64,000 nt of DNA from Limnohabitans sp. Rim47 (lineage in GTDB: Bacteria; Pseudomonadota; Gammaproteobacteria; Burkholderiales; Burkholderiaceae_C), in NCBI RefSeq assembly GCF_001517545.1, contig NZ_FBYA01000002.1:62001-126000 (forward strand). The letters run 5' to 3'. The position numbers were made by a program, and so were the translations under genes. The notes under the pieces were generated by a model. It searched no databases and was not told the DNA's origin. It saw only the letters and a program-made list of their open reading frames with translations. Positions 1 through 8,553 of this stretch are shown here, one piece after another. How positions within the stretch are numbered: the first letter of the stretch is position 1; each line of letters starts with the position of its first letter.

Positions 1-138
1 GACATAGACAAAACCGGCCTTGATGGGCTCGGTGGATTTGGCGGGAGATTTTGCCGAAGTTTGGGCAGGCGTTTGAGCCTGAACGGCGGATAAGAAAAAG
101 CAGGCGGCCACGAGCGTGGCAGCGAGGTTTTTGTACAT
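1..138 (-). CDS. BMP-family ABC solute-binding protein, N-terminal part (cut by window edge)
   Basis: Only the first 46 codons lie in the window; the gene runs off the left edge. The ATG at 138 follows a good ribosome site (GAGGAC, complement of 143-148). The product opens with MYKNLAATLVAACFF and a hydrophobic stretch ending AVQAQ, a Sec signal peptide. It then reads IKAGFVYV, the usual opening strand of basic membrane protein (BMP/Med) type binding proteins, which capture purine nucleosides for ABC importers. It is downstream of the deaminase gene and in the same direction, but a terminator hairpin at 176-200 separates them. It would be a second BMP protein beside the one at 1567-2706. The family call rests on a short N-terminus only. 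Confidence 0.6.
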   Translation of the reverse strand, partial: MYKNLAATLVAACFFLSAVQAQTPAQTSAKSPAKSTEPIKAGFVYV

Positions 139-175
139 GGTAGTCCTCTACATGGCCCCGGGGATTGAACAAAAC

Positions 176-200
176 GAAGCCCGCCGGGGCAGCGGGCTTC
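176..200 (-). terminator. Rho-independent terminator after the deaminase gene
   Basis: A 9-bp perfect stem (GAAGCCCGC at 176-184 with GCGGGCTTC at 192-200) has a 7-nt loop and is followed on the minus strand by GTTTTG. It lies 33 nt past the deaminase stop codon, so it should end that transcript before the next BMP gene. Confidence 0.75.
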
Positions 201-232
201 GAGTTAAGATTTTAGCAATAGCGCCGGCGCAT

Positions 233-1282
233 TCAGTCCTGCTCCGAAAACCCTTGAAAGCAGAGTTTGAGTTCATGCATCCAGCGGTGCTTGTCGGCCT
301 CTGGGGCGAAGCTTGCCTCAATGCTATTGGCGGCGAGTTTGTAGGCTTGTTGGGCATTCAGCTGCAAGGCGGCAAAAGTTTGCAGGTAGTTCTCGTTCAA
401 GTAGCCGCCAAAGTAAGCAGGGTCATCCGAGTTGATCGTCACGCACAGGCCCGCCTCCAGCATCTGGCCCAGGTTGTGGTCGGCCAGCTGCTTGAACACG
501 CACAACTTGAGGTTGGACAGCGGGCAAACGGTGAGTGGGGTCTGCTCATCGGCCAGACGTTTCATCAAGGCCGCATCGTGGATGGCTTGCACGCCGTGGT
601 CGATGCGCTCCACTTTCAGAACATCAAGTGCGCTCCAGATGTAGGCGGGTGGCCCTTCCTCACCGGCATGGGCGACGACATGCAGGCCCAGCTCGTGCGC
701 ACGCGCAAACACGCGGGCAAACTTCTCGGGCGGGTGGCCCACTTCACTCGAATCGAGACCCACGCCAATAAAGTGCTCACGCCAAGGCAGGGCTTCTTGC
801 AGCGTGGCCAGGGCGTCGTCTTCGGACAAGTGGCGTAAAAAACACAAGATCAAATCGGCGCTGATGTTCAGCTGCGTTTGCGCATCGCGGCAAGCGCGGC
901 TCAGACCGCCAATCACCTTGTCCATGCCCACGCCACGCGCCGTGTGGGTTTGGGGGTCAAAGAACAGTTCGGCACGCACCACATGGTCGGCCTTGGCTTT
1001 TTCAAAGTAGGCCCAAGCCATGTCGTAAAAGTCTTGCTCGTGCAGCAGCACACTGGCACCGGCGTAATACAGGTCCAGAAAACTTTGCAAGTTGCTGAAG
1101 GCATAAGCGCTGCGCAACGCCTCGACATCGGCGTAGGGCAAGGTCACGCCGTTGCGCTGGGCCAGGGCAAAGATCAGCTCGGGTTCGAGGGAGCCTTCGA
1201 TGTGGATGTGCAGCTCGGCTTTGGGCATGACCCGCAGCAATTCAGGCAGGCGATGGGGGGCGATGGCGTGGACTTTGAACAT
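233..1282 (-). CDS. Adenine/adenosine deaminase (amidohydrolase superfamily)
   Basis: The 349-residue product belongs to the adenosine/adenine deaminase family, cytosolic zinc enzymes that convert adenine or adenosine to hypoxanthine or inosine. Visible marks are the HIHIEG metal motif (His25, His27), HAGEEGP and RIDHGV in the middle, and SDDPAYFGGY near residue 285. The SDDPAYFGGY form is, as I recall, typical of the adenine-specific (type 2) branch, so adenine is the more likely substrate; this is inference. I chose the ATG at 1282 because AGGGA precedes it by 7 nt and family homology begins just after it; the frame is open upstream to 1372. It follows the nucleoside ABC importer genes on the same strand and feeds hypoxanthine to the xanthine dehydrogenase encoded at 46-50 kb. 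Confidence 0.88.
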   Translation of the reverse strand: MFKVHAIAPHRLPELLRVMPKAELHIHIEGSLEPELIFALAQRNGVTLPYADVEALRSAYAFSNLQSFLDLYYAGASVLLHEQDFYDMAWAYFEKAKADHVVRAELFFDPQTHTARGVGMDKVIGGLSRACRDAQTQLNISADLILCFLRHLSEDDALATLQEALPWREHFIGVGLDSSEVGHPPEKFARVFARAHELGLHVVAHAGEEGPPAYIWSALDVLKVERIDHGVQAIHDAALMKRLADEQTPLTVCPLSNLKLCVFKQLADHNLGQMLEAGLCVTINSDDPAYFGGYLNENYLQTFAALQLNAQQAYKLAANSIEASFAPEADKHRWMHELKLCFQGFSEQD

Positions 1283-1301
1283 GTCAATTTCCCTGTGTGG
1301 G

Positions 1302-1311
1302 TGGTGCACCA
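1302..1311. promoter_or_regulatory. Palindrome TGGTGCACCA in the deaminase leader
   Basis: A perfect 10-bp palindrome sits about 20 nt before the deaminase start codon. The same core recurs at 58446-58455 upstream of the sigma-54-type promoter. It may be a shared regulator site, but two copies in 64 kb are weak evidence. Confidence 0.25.
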
Positions 1312-1332
1312 TGTTAAGCCGGAAATTGGCCC

Positions 1333-1369
1333 AAAAATGAAGAAGCCGCCTGACTTGCATCAGGCGGCT
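1333..1369 (-). terminator. Rho-independent terminator after the BMP lipoprotein gene
   Basis: A 10-bp perfect stem (AGCCGCCTGA at 1344-1353 with TCAGGCGGCT at 1360-1369) has a 6-nt loop. On the minus strand it is followed by TCTTCATTTTTGG. It lies beyond the 35-bp repeat array, so transcripts of the importer operon would carry the array in their 3' end. Confidence 0.65.
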
Positions 1370-1399
1370 CAAGTGTCACAGAGGAAAAACGGGAGATGG

Positions 1400-1560
1400 A
1401 TTCCCGATCAAGTCGGGAATGACAAGCCCCGTAGATTCCCGATCAAGTCGGGAATGACAAGCCCCGTAGATTCCCGATCAAGTCGGGAATGACAAAGCCC
1501 ATAGATTCCCGATCGAGTCGGGTATGACAAATCAGCGAAATTCCCGAACAAGTCGGGAAT
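1400..1560. repeat. Five tandem 35-bp palindrome-bearing repeats
   Basis: Five units start at 1400, 1435, 1470, 1505 and 1540, an exact 35-bp period. Each holds the inverted repeat ATTCCCGA-N5-TCGGGAAT (N5 is usually TCAAG) followed by TGACAA. Units 4 and 5 have substitutions in loop or stem. The array starts about 7 nt past the stop codon of the BMP lipoprotein gene. It belongs to the dispersed palindrome family also seen at 10.8, 50.2, 58.2, 62.4 and 63.2 kb. A REP-like role in 3'-end protection or transcript attenuation is possible. Confidence 0.9.
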
Positions 1561-1566
1561 GACGCG

Positions 1567-2706
1567 TCACTTGCCGGGGATCTTGCCTTCCACGCCCTTG
1601 ACGTAGAACATCACACCGCCCAAGAACTTGTCGTCAGCGACAGCGTCTTTGGCCAGCACGACTTTGCCAGCTTGGTCGACGATGGGGCCTTTCCAGATGG
1701 CAAAGCTGCCGTCCTTCAAGCCCGCCTTGATCTCGTCGATCTTTTTCTTGGTGTCTTCTGGCACGTCAGCGGCCACGCTGACCATGTCGATCGCGCCTTC
1801 TTTCACGCCCCACCAGCTTTGGCCGGTGCTCCACTTGCCTTCCAGCGCCTCACCCACGGCCTTGACGTAGTAAGGACCCCAGTTGATCACAGCCGAACCC
1901 AGGTGGGCCTTGGGGCCGTAGGCGGTCATGTCGGAATCCCAACCAAAGGCACGCTTGCCCAATTTTTCGGCGGTTTGCAGCACTGCCGACGAGTCGGTGT
2001 TTTGCATCAGCACGTCGGCACCGCCATTGATCAGCGATGTAGCGGCTTCTGTTTCTTTCGGTGGGTTGAACCACTCGTTCACCCACACCACTTTGGTCTT
2101 GACCTTGGGGTTGACCGACTGGGCACCCAAGGTGAAGCTGTTGATGTTGCGCACCACTTCAGGGATGGCAATCGAGGCGACCACGCCCAAGGTGTTGGTC
2201 TTGGTCATCTTGCCAGCGATCACGCCAGCCATGTACGCGCCTTCGTAGGTGCGGCTGTCGTAAGTGCGCATGTTCTCGGCAGTTTTGTAGCCGGTGGCGT
2301 GCTCGAACTTGACGTCTTTGGTGTCAGCAGCCACTTTGAGCATGGGCTCCATGTAACCAAAGGTGGTGCCAAAAATCAGCTTGTTGCCTTGGGCCGCCAT
2401 GTCGCGGATGACGCGCTCGGCATCAGCACTTTCTGGCACTTTTTCGACAAAGCTGGTGACCACTTTGTCGCCGAAAGCTTTTTCGACTTCTTTGCGGCCG
2501 TTGTCGTGCGCAAAGGTCCAGCCGCCGTCGCCCACAGGGCCGACATAAGCAAACGCAATCTTAAGGGGCTCTGGCTTGGCGGGCGCTGCAGCGGGGGCTT
2601 CGGCCTTGGGCGCTTCTTCTTTTTTGCCACAGCCGACCAGTGCGGCGGCGGCCACAGCGGTCAGGGCCACCATCTTGACGATGGCGCGCTTGGAGATGTC
2701 TGTCAT
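1567..2706 (-). CDS. BMP-family nucleoside-binding lipoprotein of an ABC importer
   Basis: The 379-residue product has a lipoprotein signal ending LVGC (Cys26), an Ala/Pro/Lys-rich linker, and then a BMP domain starting IAFAYVGPVGDGGW. Also typical are the helix DAERVIRDMAAQG and the strand LIFGTTFGYMEP. BMP proteins bind purine nucleosides outside the inner membrane and deliver them to the permeases encoded just upstream. The ATG at 2706 is preceded by AAAGGAAC. The gene is last in the ATPase-permease-permease-lipoprotein order, 49 nt after the second permease, and is followed by the 35-bp repeat array and a terminator. The ligand is inferred from family and the adjacent deaminases, not from ligand residues. 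Confidence 0.85.
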   Translation of the reverse strand: MTDISKRAIVKMVALTAVAAAALVGCGKKEEAPKAEAPAAAPAKPEPLKIAFAYVGPVGDGGWTFAHDNGRKEVEKAFGDKVVTSFVEKVPESADAERVIRDMAAQGNKLIFGTTFGYMEPMLKVAADTKDVKFEHATGYKTAENMRTYDSRTYEGAYMAGVIAGKMTKTNTLGVVASIAIPEVVRNINSFTLGAQSVNPKVKTKVVWVNEWFNPPKETEAATSLINGGADVLMQNTDSSAVLQTAEKLGKRAFGWDSDMTAYGPKAHLGSAVINWGPYYVKAVGEALEGKWSTGQSWWGVKEGAIDMVSVAADVPEDTKKKIDEIKAGLKDGSFAIWKGPIVDQAGKVVLAKDAVADDKFLGGVMFYVKGVEGKIPGK

Positions 2707-2755
2707 GTCAGTTCCTTTTGTTGTTGAACAGGGTTACAGGGGTTGAAAAAAGCAA

Positions 2756-3676
2756 TTATGAACCGGGATAAAAAGGCTTACCCAGCGAGGCAGGCATGTT
2801 CACGCGAATCCAAGCAGGGTTGCGCGAGATCAAGGCCAGCACGACGATGGTGGCAATGTAGGGCAGCGCCGTGAGCAACTGGCTGGGCACCTCAACGCCC
2901 ATGCCCTGCAAATGGAACTGCAGCATCGTCACGCCACCAAACAAATAAGCACCGAGCAAAACCCGTGCCGGACGCCATGTGGCGAAGGTGGTCAGCGCCA
3001 GTGCGATCCAACCCTTGCCCGCTACCATGCCCTCGACCCACAGCGGGGTGTAGCTCACCGAGATATAGGCCCCGGCCAGCCCACACAATGCACCCCCTGC
3101 CACCACCGCGGCCAAACGAATGCGGCGCACCGGGTAGCCCAAGGCATGGGCCGAAGCGGGCGATTCGCCCACCGCCCGCAGCACCAAACCGGTGCGGCTT
3201 CGGTACAAGAACCAAACCAGTGCCAACACCAGCAGCATCGCCACATAAACCAAGGGATGCTGCTTGAACAAGGCAGGTCCGACCAGCGGGATGTCGGCCA
3301 AACCGGGAATGGCGTAGTTCGCACGCTCGGGCAATTTTTCTTGCACATAGCCAATGCCCACAAAGGCCGAAAACCCCACACCAAACAAACTCAGGGCCAG
3401 CCCCGTAGCGTATTGGTTGGTGCCCAGCCAAATGACCAGCACGCCAAAAATGGCCGCGAGCACCGCGCCCGCGCCCATGCCCGCCGCAAAGCCCAGCCAG
3501 TCGTTGCCCGTGTGCACCACGCAAGCAAAGCCCGCAATGGCGGCGCACAGCATCAGGCCTTCGGCGCCCAGATTCACCACTCCGGCTTTTTCATTGATCA
3601 GCAAGCCCAAGGCGGCCAAGGCCAATACCGTGCCCGCGTTCAGGGTGGCGGCGATCAGCAATGCATAAGACTCCAT
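2756..3676 (-). CDS. Nucleoside-type ABC importer permease (second permease)
   Basis: The 306-residue product is highly hydrophobic, with about eight or more membrane segments. Its motif LINEKAGVVNLGAEGLMLCAA is characteristic of permeases paired with BMP proteins (the YufQ/NupC-type branch). With the upstream permease it should form the membrane channel for nucleosides. Its ATG at 3676 overlaps the stop of the preceding permease gene (ATGA), which points to translational coupling. Substrate is inferred from the operon partners. Confidence 0.87.
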   Translation of the reverse strand: MESYALLIAATLNAGTVLALAALGLLINEKAGVVNLGAEGLMLCAAIAGFACVVHTGNDWLGFAAGMGAGAVLAAIFGVLVIWLGTNQYATGLALSLFGVGFSAFVGIGYVQEKLPERANYAIPGLADIPLVGPALFKQHPLVYVAMLLVLALVWFLYRSRTGLVLRAVGESPASAHALGYPVRRIRLAAVVAGGALCGLAGAYISVSYTPLWVEGMVAGKGWIALALTTFATWRPARVLLGAYLFGGVTMLQFHLQGMGVEVPSQLLTALPYIATIVVLALISRNPAWIRVNMPASLGKPFYPGS

Positions 3677-4749
3677 CAGACACTTCCCTTCTTCGTTGCC
3701 GCCCAGCGCAAACGGTAGGCCACCAAGGTGTCACACGCCAATAGGCAAAACAACAGCAAACCCTGAAACACACCCGTGATCGACTTGGGCAAACCCAGCC
3801 GCGACTGTGCCAACTCGCCGCCGATATAAAACATGCTCATCAACACCGCCGACAGCACCATGCCCGCTGGGTGCAAGCGCCCGACAAAGGCCACGATGAT
3901 GGCGGCAAAACCATAACCCGCAGGCACATACGGCGTGAGCTGTCCGATGGGGCCCGCCACCTCCAGTGCGCCCGCCAAGCCCGCCGCACCGCCCGAAGTC
4001 AAGAGCGCGACCCACAGCGCCTTGCGCGAAGAAAAGCCCGCGTAACGCGCCGCATCGGGTGCCAAGCCGCCCACTTGCTGGGCAAAGCCTGCCCGTGTGC
4101 GGAACAAAAACACCCACAGCAGCCCCGCCCCCACCAGCGCCAATAACAAGCCCACGCTCACGCGTGAGCCGCTCATCAAGCGCGGGATCTGCGTCACGGC
4201 CTCAAAGGTTTTGGACTGCGGAAAGTTGAAACCCGCAGGGTCTTTCCAGGGGCCGTAAACCAGATAACTCAGCACCATGTCGGCCACATAGACCAGCATC
4301 AGGCTGACCAAAATTTCGCTGGCATTAAAGCGGTCACGCAGCAGCGCCGTGATGCCCGCCCACAGCATGCCGCCCAGCATGCCCGCCAACAGCACCGCCA
4401 ACACAATCCAGCGACCCGTGTCTTTGTCGGCCAGCAAGGCCACGCCCCCGGCGCACACCGCACCGATGACAAACTGCCCCTCGGCCCCGATGTTCCACAC
4501 GTTCGACCTGAAGCACACCGACAAGCCCAGCGCGATTACCAAAAGCGGGGTGGCCTTGACCATCAACTCGCCCATCGCATAGCCGGTTTTGACCGGTTCC
4601 CAAAAAAACATCTGCAAACCGCGCACGGGGTCTTTGCCCAGCGCCATGAACAAGGCCACGCCCAGCAACACGGTGAGCACCAGCGCCAGCAAGGGCGAGG
4701 CATAAGTCCACAGGCGCGAAGCCTGGGGACGGGGTTCAAGCCGCAGCAT
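3676..4749 (-). CDS. Nucleoside-type ABC importer permease (first permease)
   Basis: The 357-residue inner-membrane protein of the branched-chain-type permease fold belongs to the YufP/NupB-like group. The segment SVCFRSNVWNIGAEGQFVIG matches the NxGAEGQ signature of this group. I chose the ATG at 4749 because AAGGAG lies 8 nt upstream; an earlier ATG at 4803 has no such site. The start overlaps the end of the ATPase gene by 14 nt, and the stop overlaps the next permease start. Such dense packing indicates a single operon. Together with the neighbouring permease it forms a heterodimeric pore. Confidence 0.87.
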   Translation of the reverse strand: MLRLEPRPQASRLWTYASPLLALVLTVLLGVALFMALGKDPVRGLQMFFWEPVKTGYAMGELMVKATPLLVIALGLSVCFRSNVWNIGAEGQFVIGAVCAGGVALLADKDTGRWIVLAVLLAGMLGGMLWAGITALLRDRFNASEILVSLMLVYVADMVLSYLVYGPWKDPAGFNFPQSKTFEAVTQIPRLMSGSRVSVGLLLALVGAGLLWVFLFRTRAGFAQQVGGLAPDAARYAGFSSRKALWVALLTSGGAAGLAGALEVAGPIGQLTPYVPAGYGFAAIIVAFVGRLHPAGMVLSAVLMSMFYIGGELAQSRLGLPKSITGVFQGLLLFCLLACDTLVAYRLRWAATKKGSV

Positions 4750-6295
4750 GTTGCGCTCCTTGTGGTTGAGACGCGGCAGAGGCGGCCTCGGGCCACAACC
4801 CACTCATCCACTCACCAATGCGCTCCACCGTGGCCTCGGTGCGCGCTACAGAGGGCGACAAACGCCCCTTGGCGATCACATGCATTCGGTCTGACAACTC
4901 AAACAATTCGTCCAACTCCTCACTCACCACCAACACCGCGCAACCCGCGTCGCGCAACGCCAAAATCTCGGCGCGGATTTGCGCCGCTGCGCCCACGTCC
5001 ACACCCCAGGTGGGCTGCGACACGATCAACAACTGAGGGGCTGCGCTGATCTCGCGCCCGACAATGAATTTTTGCAAATTGCCGCCCGACAGTGACTGCG
5101 CCGGGGCATCTGGCCCGGCCGCCTTGACCTTGAAACGCTCGATGATGCTGCGGGCCTGGTCAGCCAGCGCCCCCATGCGCACCCAGCCGCCTGCACCCAG
5201 GGCTTCGCTGCGCGTCAGCAAGAGGTTTTGCGACAAGCTCAGCGATGGCACCGCCCCGCGGCCCAAGCGCTCTTCGGGCACAAAGTGCAGACCCAACTGC
5301 CTGCGCGGCACAGGCCCCAAGCCCGCCACCGCCTGGCCCGACAAACACACGCTGTCCGCGGCGCACTGCACGCCCGCACGGGTGTCTTCCCCCGACAAGG
5401 CCCACATCAATTCTTTTTGACCATTGCCCGAGACCCCAGCCAGGCCCACCACTTCGCCGGCCCGCACTTGCAAGCTGATGCCCTCCAAGTCCACGCCAAA
5501 CGGGTCTTGGCGCTTCAGGCTCAGGCCTTTGACCGACAAAACCACTTGGCCCGGTTCACGCGCCACATGCTGCAAAGCCGGTGGCTCGGCACCGATCATC
5601 AAGCGGCTCAAGCTGGCGTTGGTTTCTTCGCGCGGGTCGCACACCCCAGTGAGCTTGCCGCCGCGCAGCACAGTGCAAGCGCTGCACAGCGCCCGGATCT
5701 CGTGCAGCTTGTGCGAGATGTACAAAATGCTGACGCCCTGGCTGACCAGCTTGTGCAAGACCACGAACAATTTCTCGACCGCCTGCGGCGTCAACACCGA
5801 AGTGGGCTCGTCCAAGATCAACAACTTGGGCTCGGTCAACAAGGCGCGGATGATCTCGACCCGCTGCATCTCGCCCACGCTCAAGGTGTGCACCGGGCGG
5901 TCGGGCTGCAAGTCCAGGCCATATTCGCTGGCCTTGGCCACGATGCGCTCGGTCACTTCGGCCAAGCTCAGTGATTTGTCCAAGCCCAGCCAGACGTTTT
6001 CGGCCACAGTCAGTGTGTCAAACAGGCTGAAGTGCTGGAACACCATGCTGATGCCCAGCTTGCGGGCTTCTTGCGGGTTTCGAATGTTGACCGGCTGGCC
6101 GTTGAACACCACCTGACCTTCGTCGGGTTTGACCGAGCCATAAATGATCTTCATCAAAGTGGACTTGCCCGCGCCGTTTTCGCCCAGCACGGCATGGGCT
6201 TGGCCGGGCATCACCGTGAGCGACACGTCCTGATTGGCCACCACGCCCGGATAGCGTTTGGTGATGCCTTGCAAAGACAAAAGGGGTGTGGTCAT
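4736..6295 (-). CDS. Nucleoside-type ABC importer ATPase with two nucleotide-binding domains
   Basis: The 519-residue cytosolic ATPase has two ABC domains, like RbsA/MglA and NupA. The first has Walker A GENGAGKST (residues 38-46), signature LSVGEMQR and Walker B LLILDEPTSVL. The second has a degenerate P-loop (GVSGNGQKEL) and signature LSGGNLQK, as is usual in this family. The start at 6295 gives the canonical beginning MTTPLLSLQGITKRYPGV; the open frame reaches back to 6562, but nothing there resembles the family. No strong ribosome site precedes 6295. It is the first gene of the importer operon and is divergent from guanine deaminase; the 177-nt gap must hold both promoters. Confidence 0.88.
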   Translation of the reverse strand: MTTPLLSLQGITKRYPGVVANQDVSLTVMPGQAHAVLGENGAGKSTLMKIIYGSVKPDEGQVVFNGQPVNIRNPQEARKLGISMVFQHFSLFDTLTVAENVWLGLDKSLSLAEVTERIVAKASEYGLDLQPDRPVHTLSVGEMQRVEIIRALLTEPKLLILDEPTSVLTPQAVEKLFVVLHKLVSQGVSILYISHKLHEIRALCSACTVLRGGKLTGVCDPREETNASLSRLMIGAEPPALQHVAREPGQVVLSVKGLSLKRQDPFGVDLEGISLQVRAGEVVGLAGVSGNGQKELMWALSGEDTRAGVQCAADSVCLSGQAVAGLGPVPRRQLGLHFVPEERLGRGAVPSLSLSQNLLLTRSEALGAGGWVRMGALADQARSIIERFKVKAAGPDAPAQSLSGGNLQKFIVGREISAAPQLLIVSQPTWGVDVGAAAQIRAEILALRDAGCAVLVVSEELDELFELSDRMHVIAKGRLSPSVARTEATVERIGEWMSGLWPEAASAASQPQGAQHAAA

Positions 6296-6472
6296 GTCGG
6301 GTGCGAATGAGGATCTAAACAGGTCACATGCAAAGCGCGCGCCTAAAGCGTTGGCCCAAGCCTTGCACACAAAGAGATTGCCGCACAATGTACCACCGGG
6401 CGATGCCGGTTCTTCCCGGTATTTGCCCCGTATTTGCCACTGCTCTCCTGCAAATTGTTCACCTGCCCGCCC

Positions 6473-7828
6473 ATGCGCCCCGAAAAAACTTTGACCAATC
6501 TGCAAGGTTGGCGTGCTGGCCTGCTTTGGTTCACCCAAGCCGAGCAGCCCCAAGCCCGCCACGAAACCGATGGCTTACTCGTCACCGCCCGCGAGGCCGA
6601 CGGCATCGTTCGCATCCAGGCCCTCGGGCCTTACCGCGAACTGGCGGCGCAATACCCCGATCTGCCCGTAACCCACTGGCCTGGCCTGTGCATCGCGCCC
6701 GGCTTTGTCGATCTGCACATCCACTACCCGCAAACCGACGTGATCGGCTCACCCGCCGAGGGCCTGTTGCCCTGGCTGGAGCACTACACCTTTCCGCACG
6801 AAAAGCATTTTTCGCAGCCTGCCTACGCCCACGAAGTGACCGCATTTTTCATGGACGAGCTGATGCGCCACGGTGTCACCACCGCCCTGTGCTTTGCCAC
6901 CGCGCACCCTGAATCGGTCGATGTGTTCATGGCCGAAGCCCAAAAACGCCACCTGCGCATGGTCACTGGCAAGGTGCTGCAAGACCGCCACAGCCCCGAC
7001 GGCCTGCGCGACACCGACACGGCCTTGAGCCTGCGCCAGACCGAAGACCTGATTCGCCGCTGGCACGGCGTGGACCGCCTGGGCTACGCCATCACGCCGC
7101 GCTTTGCGCCCACCAGCACGCCCAAGCAATTGCACGGTGCGGGCGAGATCGCGCAGCAATTCCCCGATGTGTGGATCCAGTCGCATGTGGCCGAAAACCT
7201 GGACGAAATCCGCTGGGTGCTCGAACTCTTCCCCGAAGCACGCAGCTACCTCGATGTGTACGACCGCGCAAACCTGCTGCGCCAGCGCTCGGTCTATGCG
7301 CACTGCATTTATCTGGACGACACCGACCGCCGCCGCATGGCCGAAGTGGGCGCGACCGCCGCCGTCAGCCCCACCAGCAACCTGTTTTTGGGCAGCGGCT
7401 TTTTTAACTACGCCGCCTCCGACGCAGCCGGTCTGCGCTACGGCTTGGCCAGCGATGTGGGTGGCGGCACCAGCTTCAGCCCATTTCACACCATGCACGC
7501 GGCCTACACGGTCGCACGGCAAAGTGTGGGGCATCCTGGCATCAGCCTCGCACCTGAACACCTGTGGTGGCAACACACGGCGGGCGCTGCCGCGGCGATG
7601 GACCTGAGCGGCCAAGTCGGCAATCTCTTGCCCGGCTGTGAAGCCGACTTCGTGGTGCTGAACCCGAAAGCCACGCCGCTGCTGGCGCGGCGCACCGCAC
7701 AAACCGAGACCCTGGCCGAATGGCTGTTCGCCATGATCGTGCTGGGCGATGAGCGCTTGATTGCGCACACGGTGGTACAAGGCCAAACCGTCAACATCGC
7801 GTCGCAGGTCAGCAGCTTCAGCCCCTGA
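6473..7828 (+). CDS. guaD: Guanine deaminase
   Basis: The 451-residue amidohydrolase converts guanine to xanthine and ammonia in the cytosol. Support comes from FVDLHIHYPQTDVIG with zinc ligands His82 and His84, the segment ATAHPESVDV, QSHVAENLDE, YAHCIYL and LASDVGGGTSFS, all in the guanine deaminase order. The start is uncertain: the ATG at 6473 gives a normal length but has a poor ribosome site, and a TTG at 6434 would add 13 residues. The gene is transcribed away from the nucleoside importer. Its product xanthine is the substrate of XdhAB further along, so it belongs functionally to the purine pathway. Confidence 0.92.
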   Translation: MRPEKTLTNLQGWRAGLLWFTQAEQPQARHETDGLLVTAREADGIVRIQALGPYRELAAQYPDLPVTHWPGLCIAPGFVDLHIHYPQTDVIGSPAEGLLPWLEHYTFPHEKHFSQPAYAHEVTAFFMDELMRHGVTTALCFATAHPESVDVFMAEAQKRHLRMVTGKVLQDRHSPDGLRDTDTALSLRQTEDLIRRWHGVDRLGYAITPRFAPTSTPKQLHGAGEIAQQFPDVWIQSHVAENLDEIRWVLELFPEARSYLDVYDRANLLRQRSVYAHCIYLDDTDRRRMAEVGATAAVSPTSNLFLGSGFFNYAASDAAGLRYGLASDVGGGTSFSPFHTMHAAYTVARQSVGHPGISLAPEHLWWQHTAGAAAAMDLSGQVGNLLPGCEADFVVLNPKATPLLARRTAQTETLAEWLFAMIVLGDERLIAHTVVQGQTVNIASQVSSFSP

Positions 7829-7858
7829 AAACGTCTAAATCTTGCCCGACAATCAGGC

Positions 7859-8092
7859 ATGACCGAAGGCAACGACCACCCCATCATCGACCCCTACGCC
7901 TCCCAACGCGCCGCTGTGCGCCGGGGCATTGCGCAATTTCAAGAGCGCCTGCAGGCTGCGGGCCAGGACTTCAGAGATCCTCCCCCCGAACCCACCTCGT
8001 GCTGTGGCCGTGGCTGCAACGGCTGTGTATGGGAAAGCTATGACGCGGCGCTGATGTTTTGGTACGAAGACGCGGGCGCTTTGCTCAATTAA
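7859..8092 (+). CDS. Small cysteine-rich protein of the oxidoreductase-like (PF09791-type) family
   Basis: The 77-residue product carries PTSCCGRGCNGCVWESY near residues 46-61, the signature of the oxidoreductase-like domain also found as an N-terminal piece in eukaryotic proteins. The four clustered cysteines suggest metal or redox chemistry, but no activity is established that I can name. It starts 30 nt after guanine deaminase and may be cotranscribed. Its TAA stop interlocks with the stop of the convergent SRPBCC gene (shared TTAA at 8089-8092). Confidence 0.75.
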   Translation: MTEGNDHPIIDPYASQRAAVRRGIAQFQERLQAAGQDFRDPPPEPTSCCGRGCNGCVWESYDAALMFWYEDAGALLN

Positions 8093-8511
8093 ACCCGACC
8101 CAACTCCAAGCCCAGTCGCTCCAGGTTCTGCGCATTGGCAGGCTCCAGAATGTGCTTCATGGCCTGCGCAAACGCCGGATCGTCAAAAACCTGTAACCAG
8201 TGCACCCGAGTGCCACCAACTTCGGGCTCCAGCGTGATGGTGAGCCTGAACAAAGGCGCACAGGTGTGGTCAATCACCACCTGCCGGTCGGCTTCGATGT
8301 GGAAGAACACCGACTCATTCGCGTACCGCGTGCCGTCCGGCCCGATCATGTCAAACACCCAGCGCCCGCCAGCGCGAAAATCAAAGACCTCAAACTGGTT
8401 GGTAAAGCCACTCGGCCCCCACCAGCGGGCCAGCCGCTCGGGGTTTTGGATGGCATCAAAAATAGCCTGCGTGGTGCAGGCGAAATGTCGACTGTTTTCG
8501 AAGGTGTTCAC
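8089..8511 (-). CDS. SRPBCC / AHSA1-like domain protein
   Basis: The 140-residue product has the START/Bet v1-like fold of the activator of Hsp90 ATPase homolog (AHSA1) family. Clues are the opening FENSRHFACTTQAIFDAI, the helix ERLARWWGPSGF, and GGRWVFDMIGPDG. These small cytosolic proteins have a hydrophobic cavity; the ligand is unknown. The start is GTG at 8511, preceded at a good distance by AAAGGAC. The gene is convergent with the upstream small protein and shares stop-codon bases with it. Confidence 0.8.
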   Translation of the reverse strand: MNTFENSRHFACTTQAIFDAIQNPERLARWWGPSGFTNQFEVFDFRAGGRWVFDMIGPDGTRYANESVFFHIEADRQVVIDHTCAPLFRLTITLEPEVGGTRVHWLQVFDDPAFAQAMKHILEPANAQNLERLGLELGRV

Positions 8512-8553
8512 GATGGCGTCCTTTTATCTGCGGCAGCACTTGCCCTGGTGCGC

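Noticed and set aside
1400..1560. CRISPR array
   Set aside because: The 35-bp units are adjacent and near-identical throughout, with no unique spacers and no cas genes nearby.
6296..6562. Longer N-terminus of the double ABC ATPase
   Set aside because: The added residues lie in the divergent promoter region and part of the guanine deaminase gene, and have no ABC similarity.
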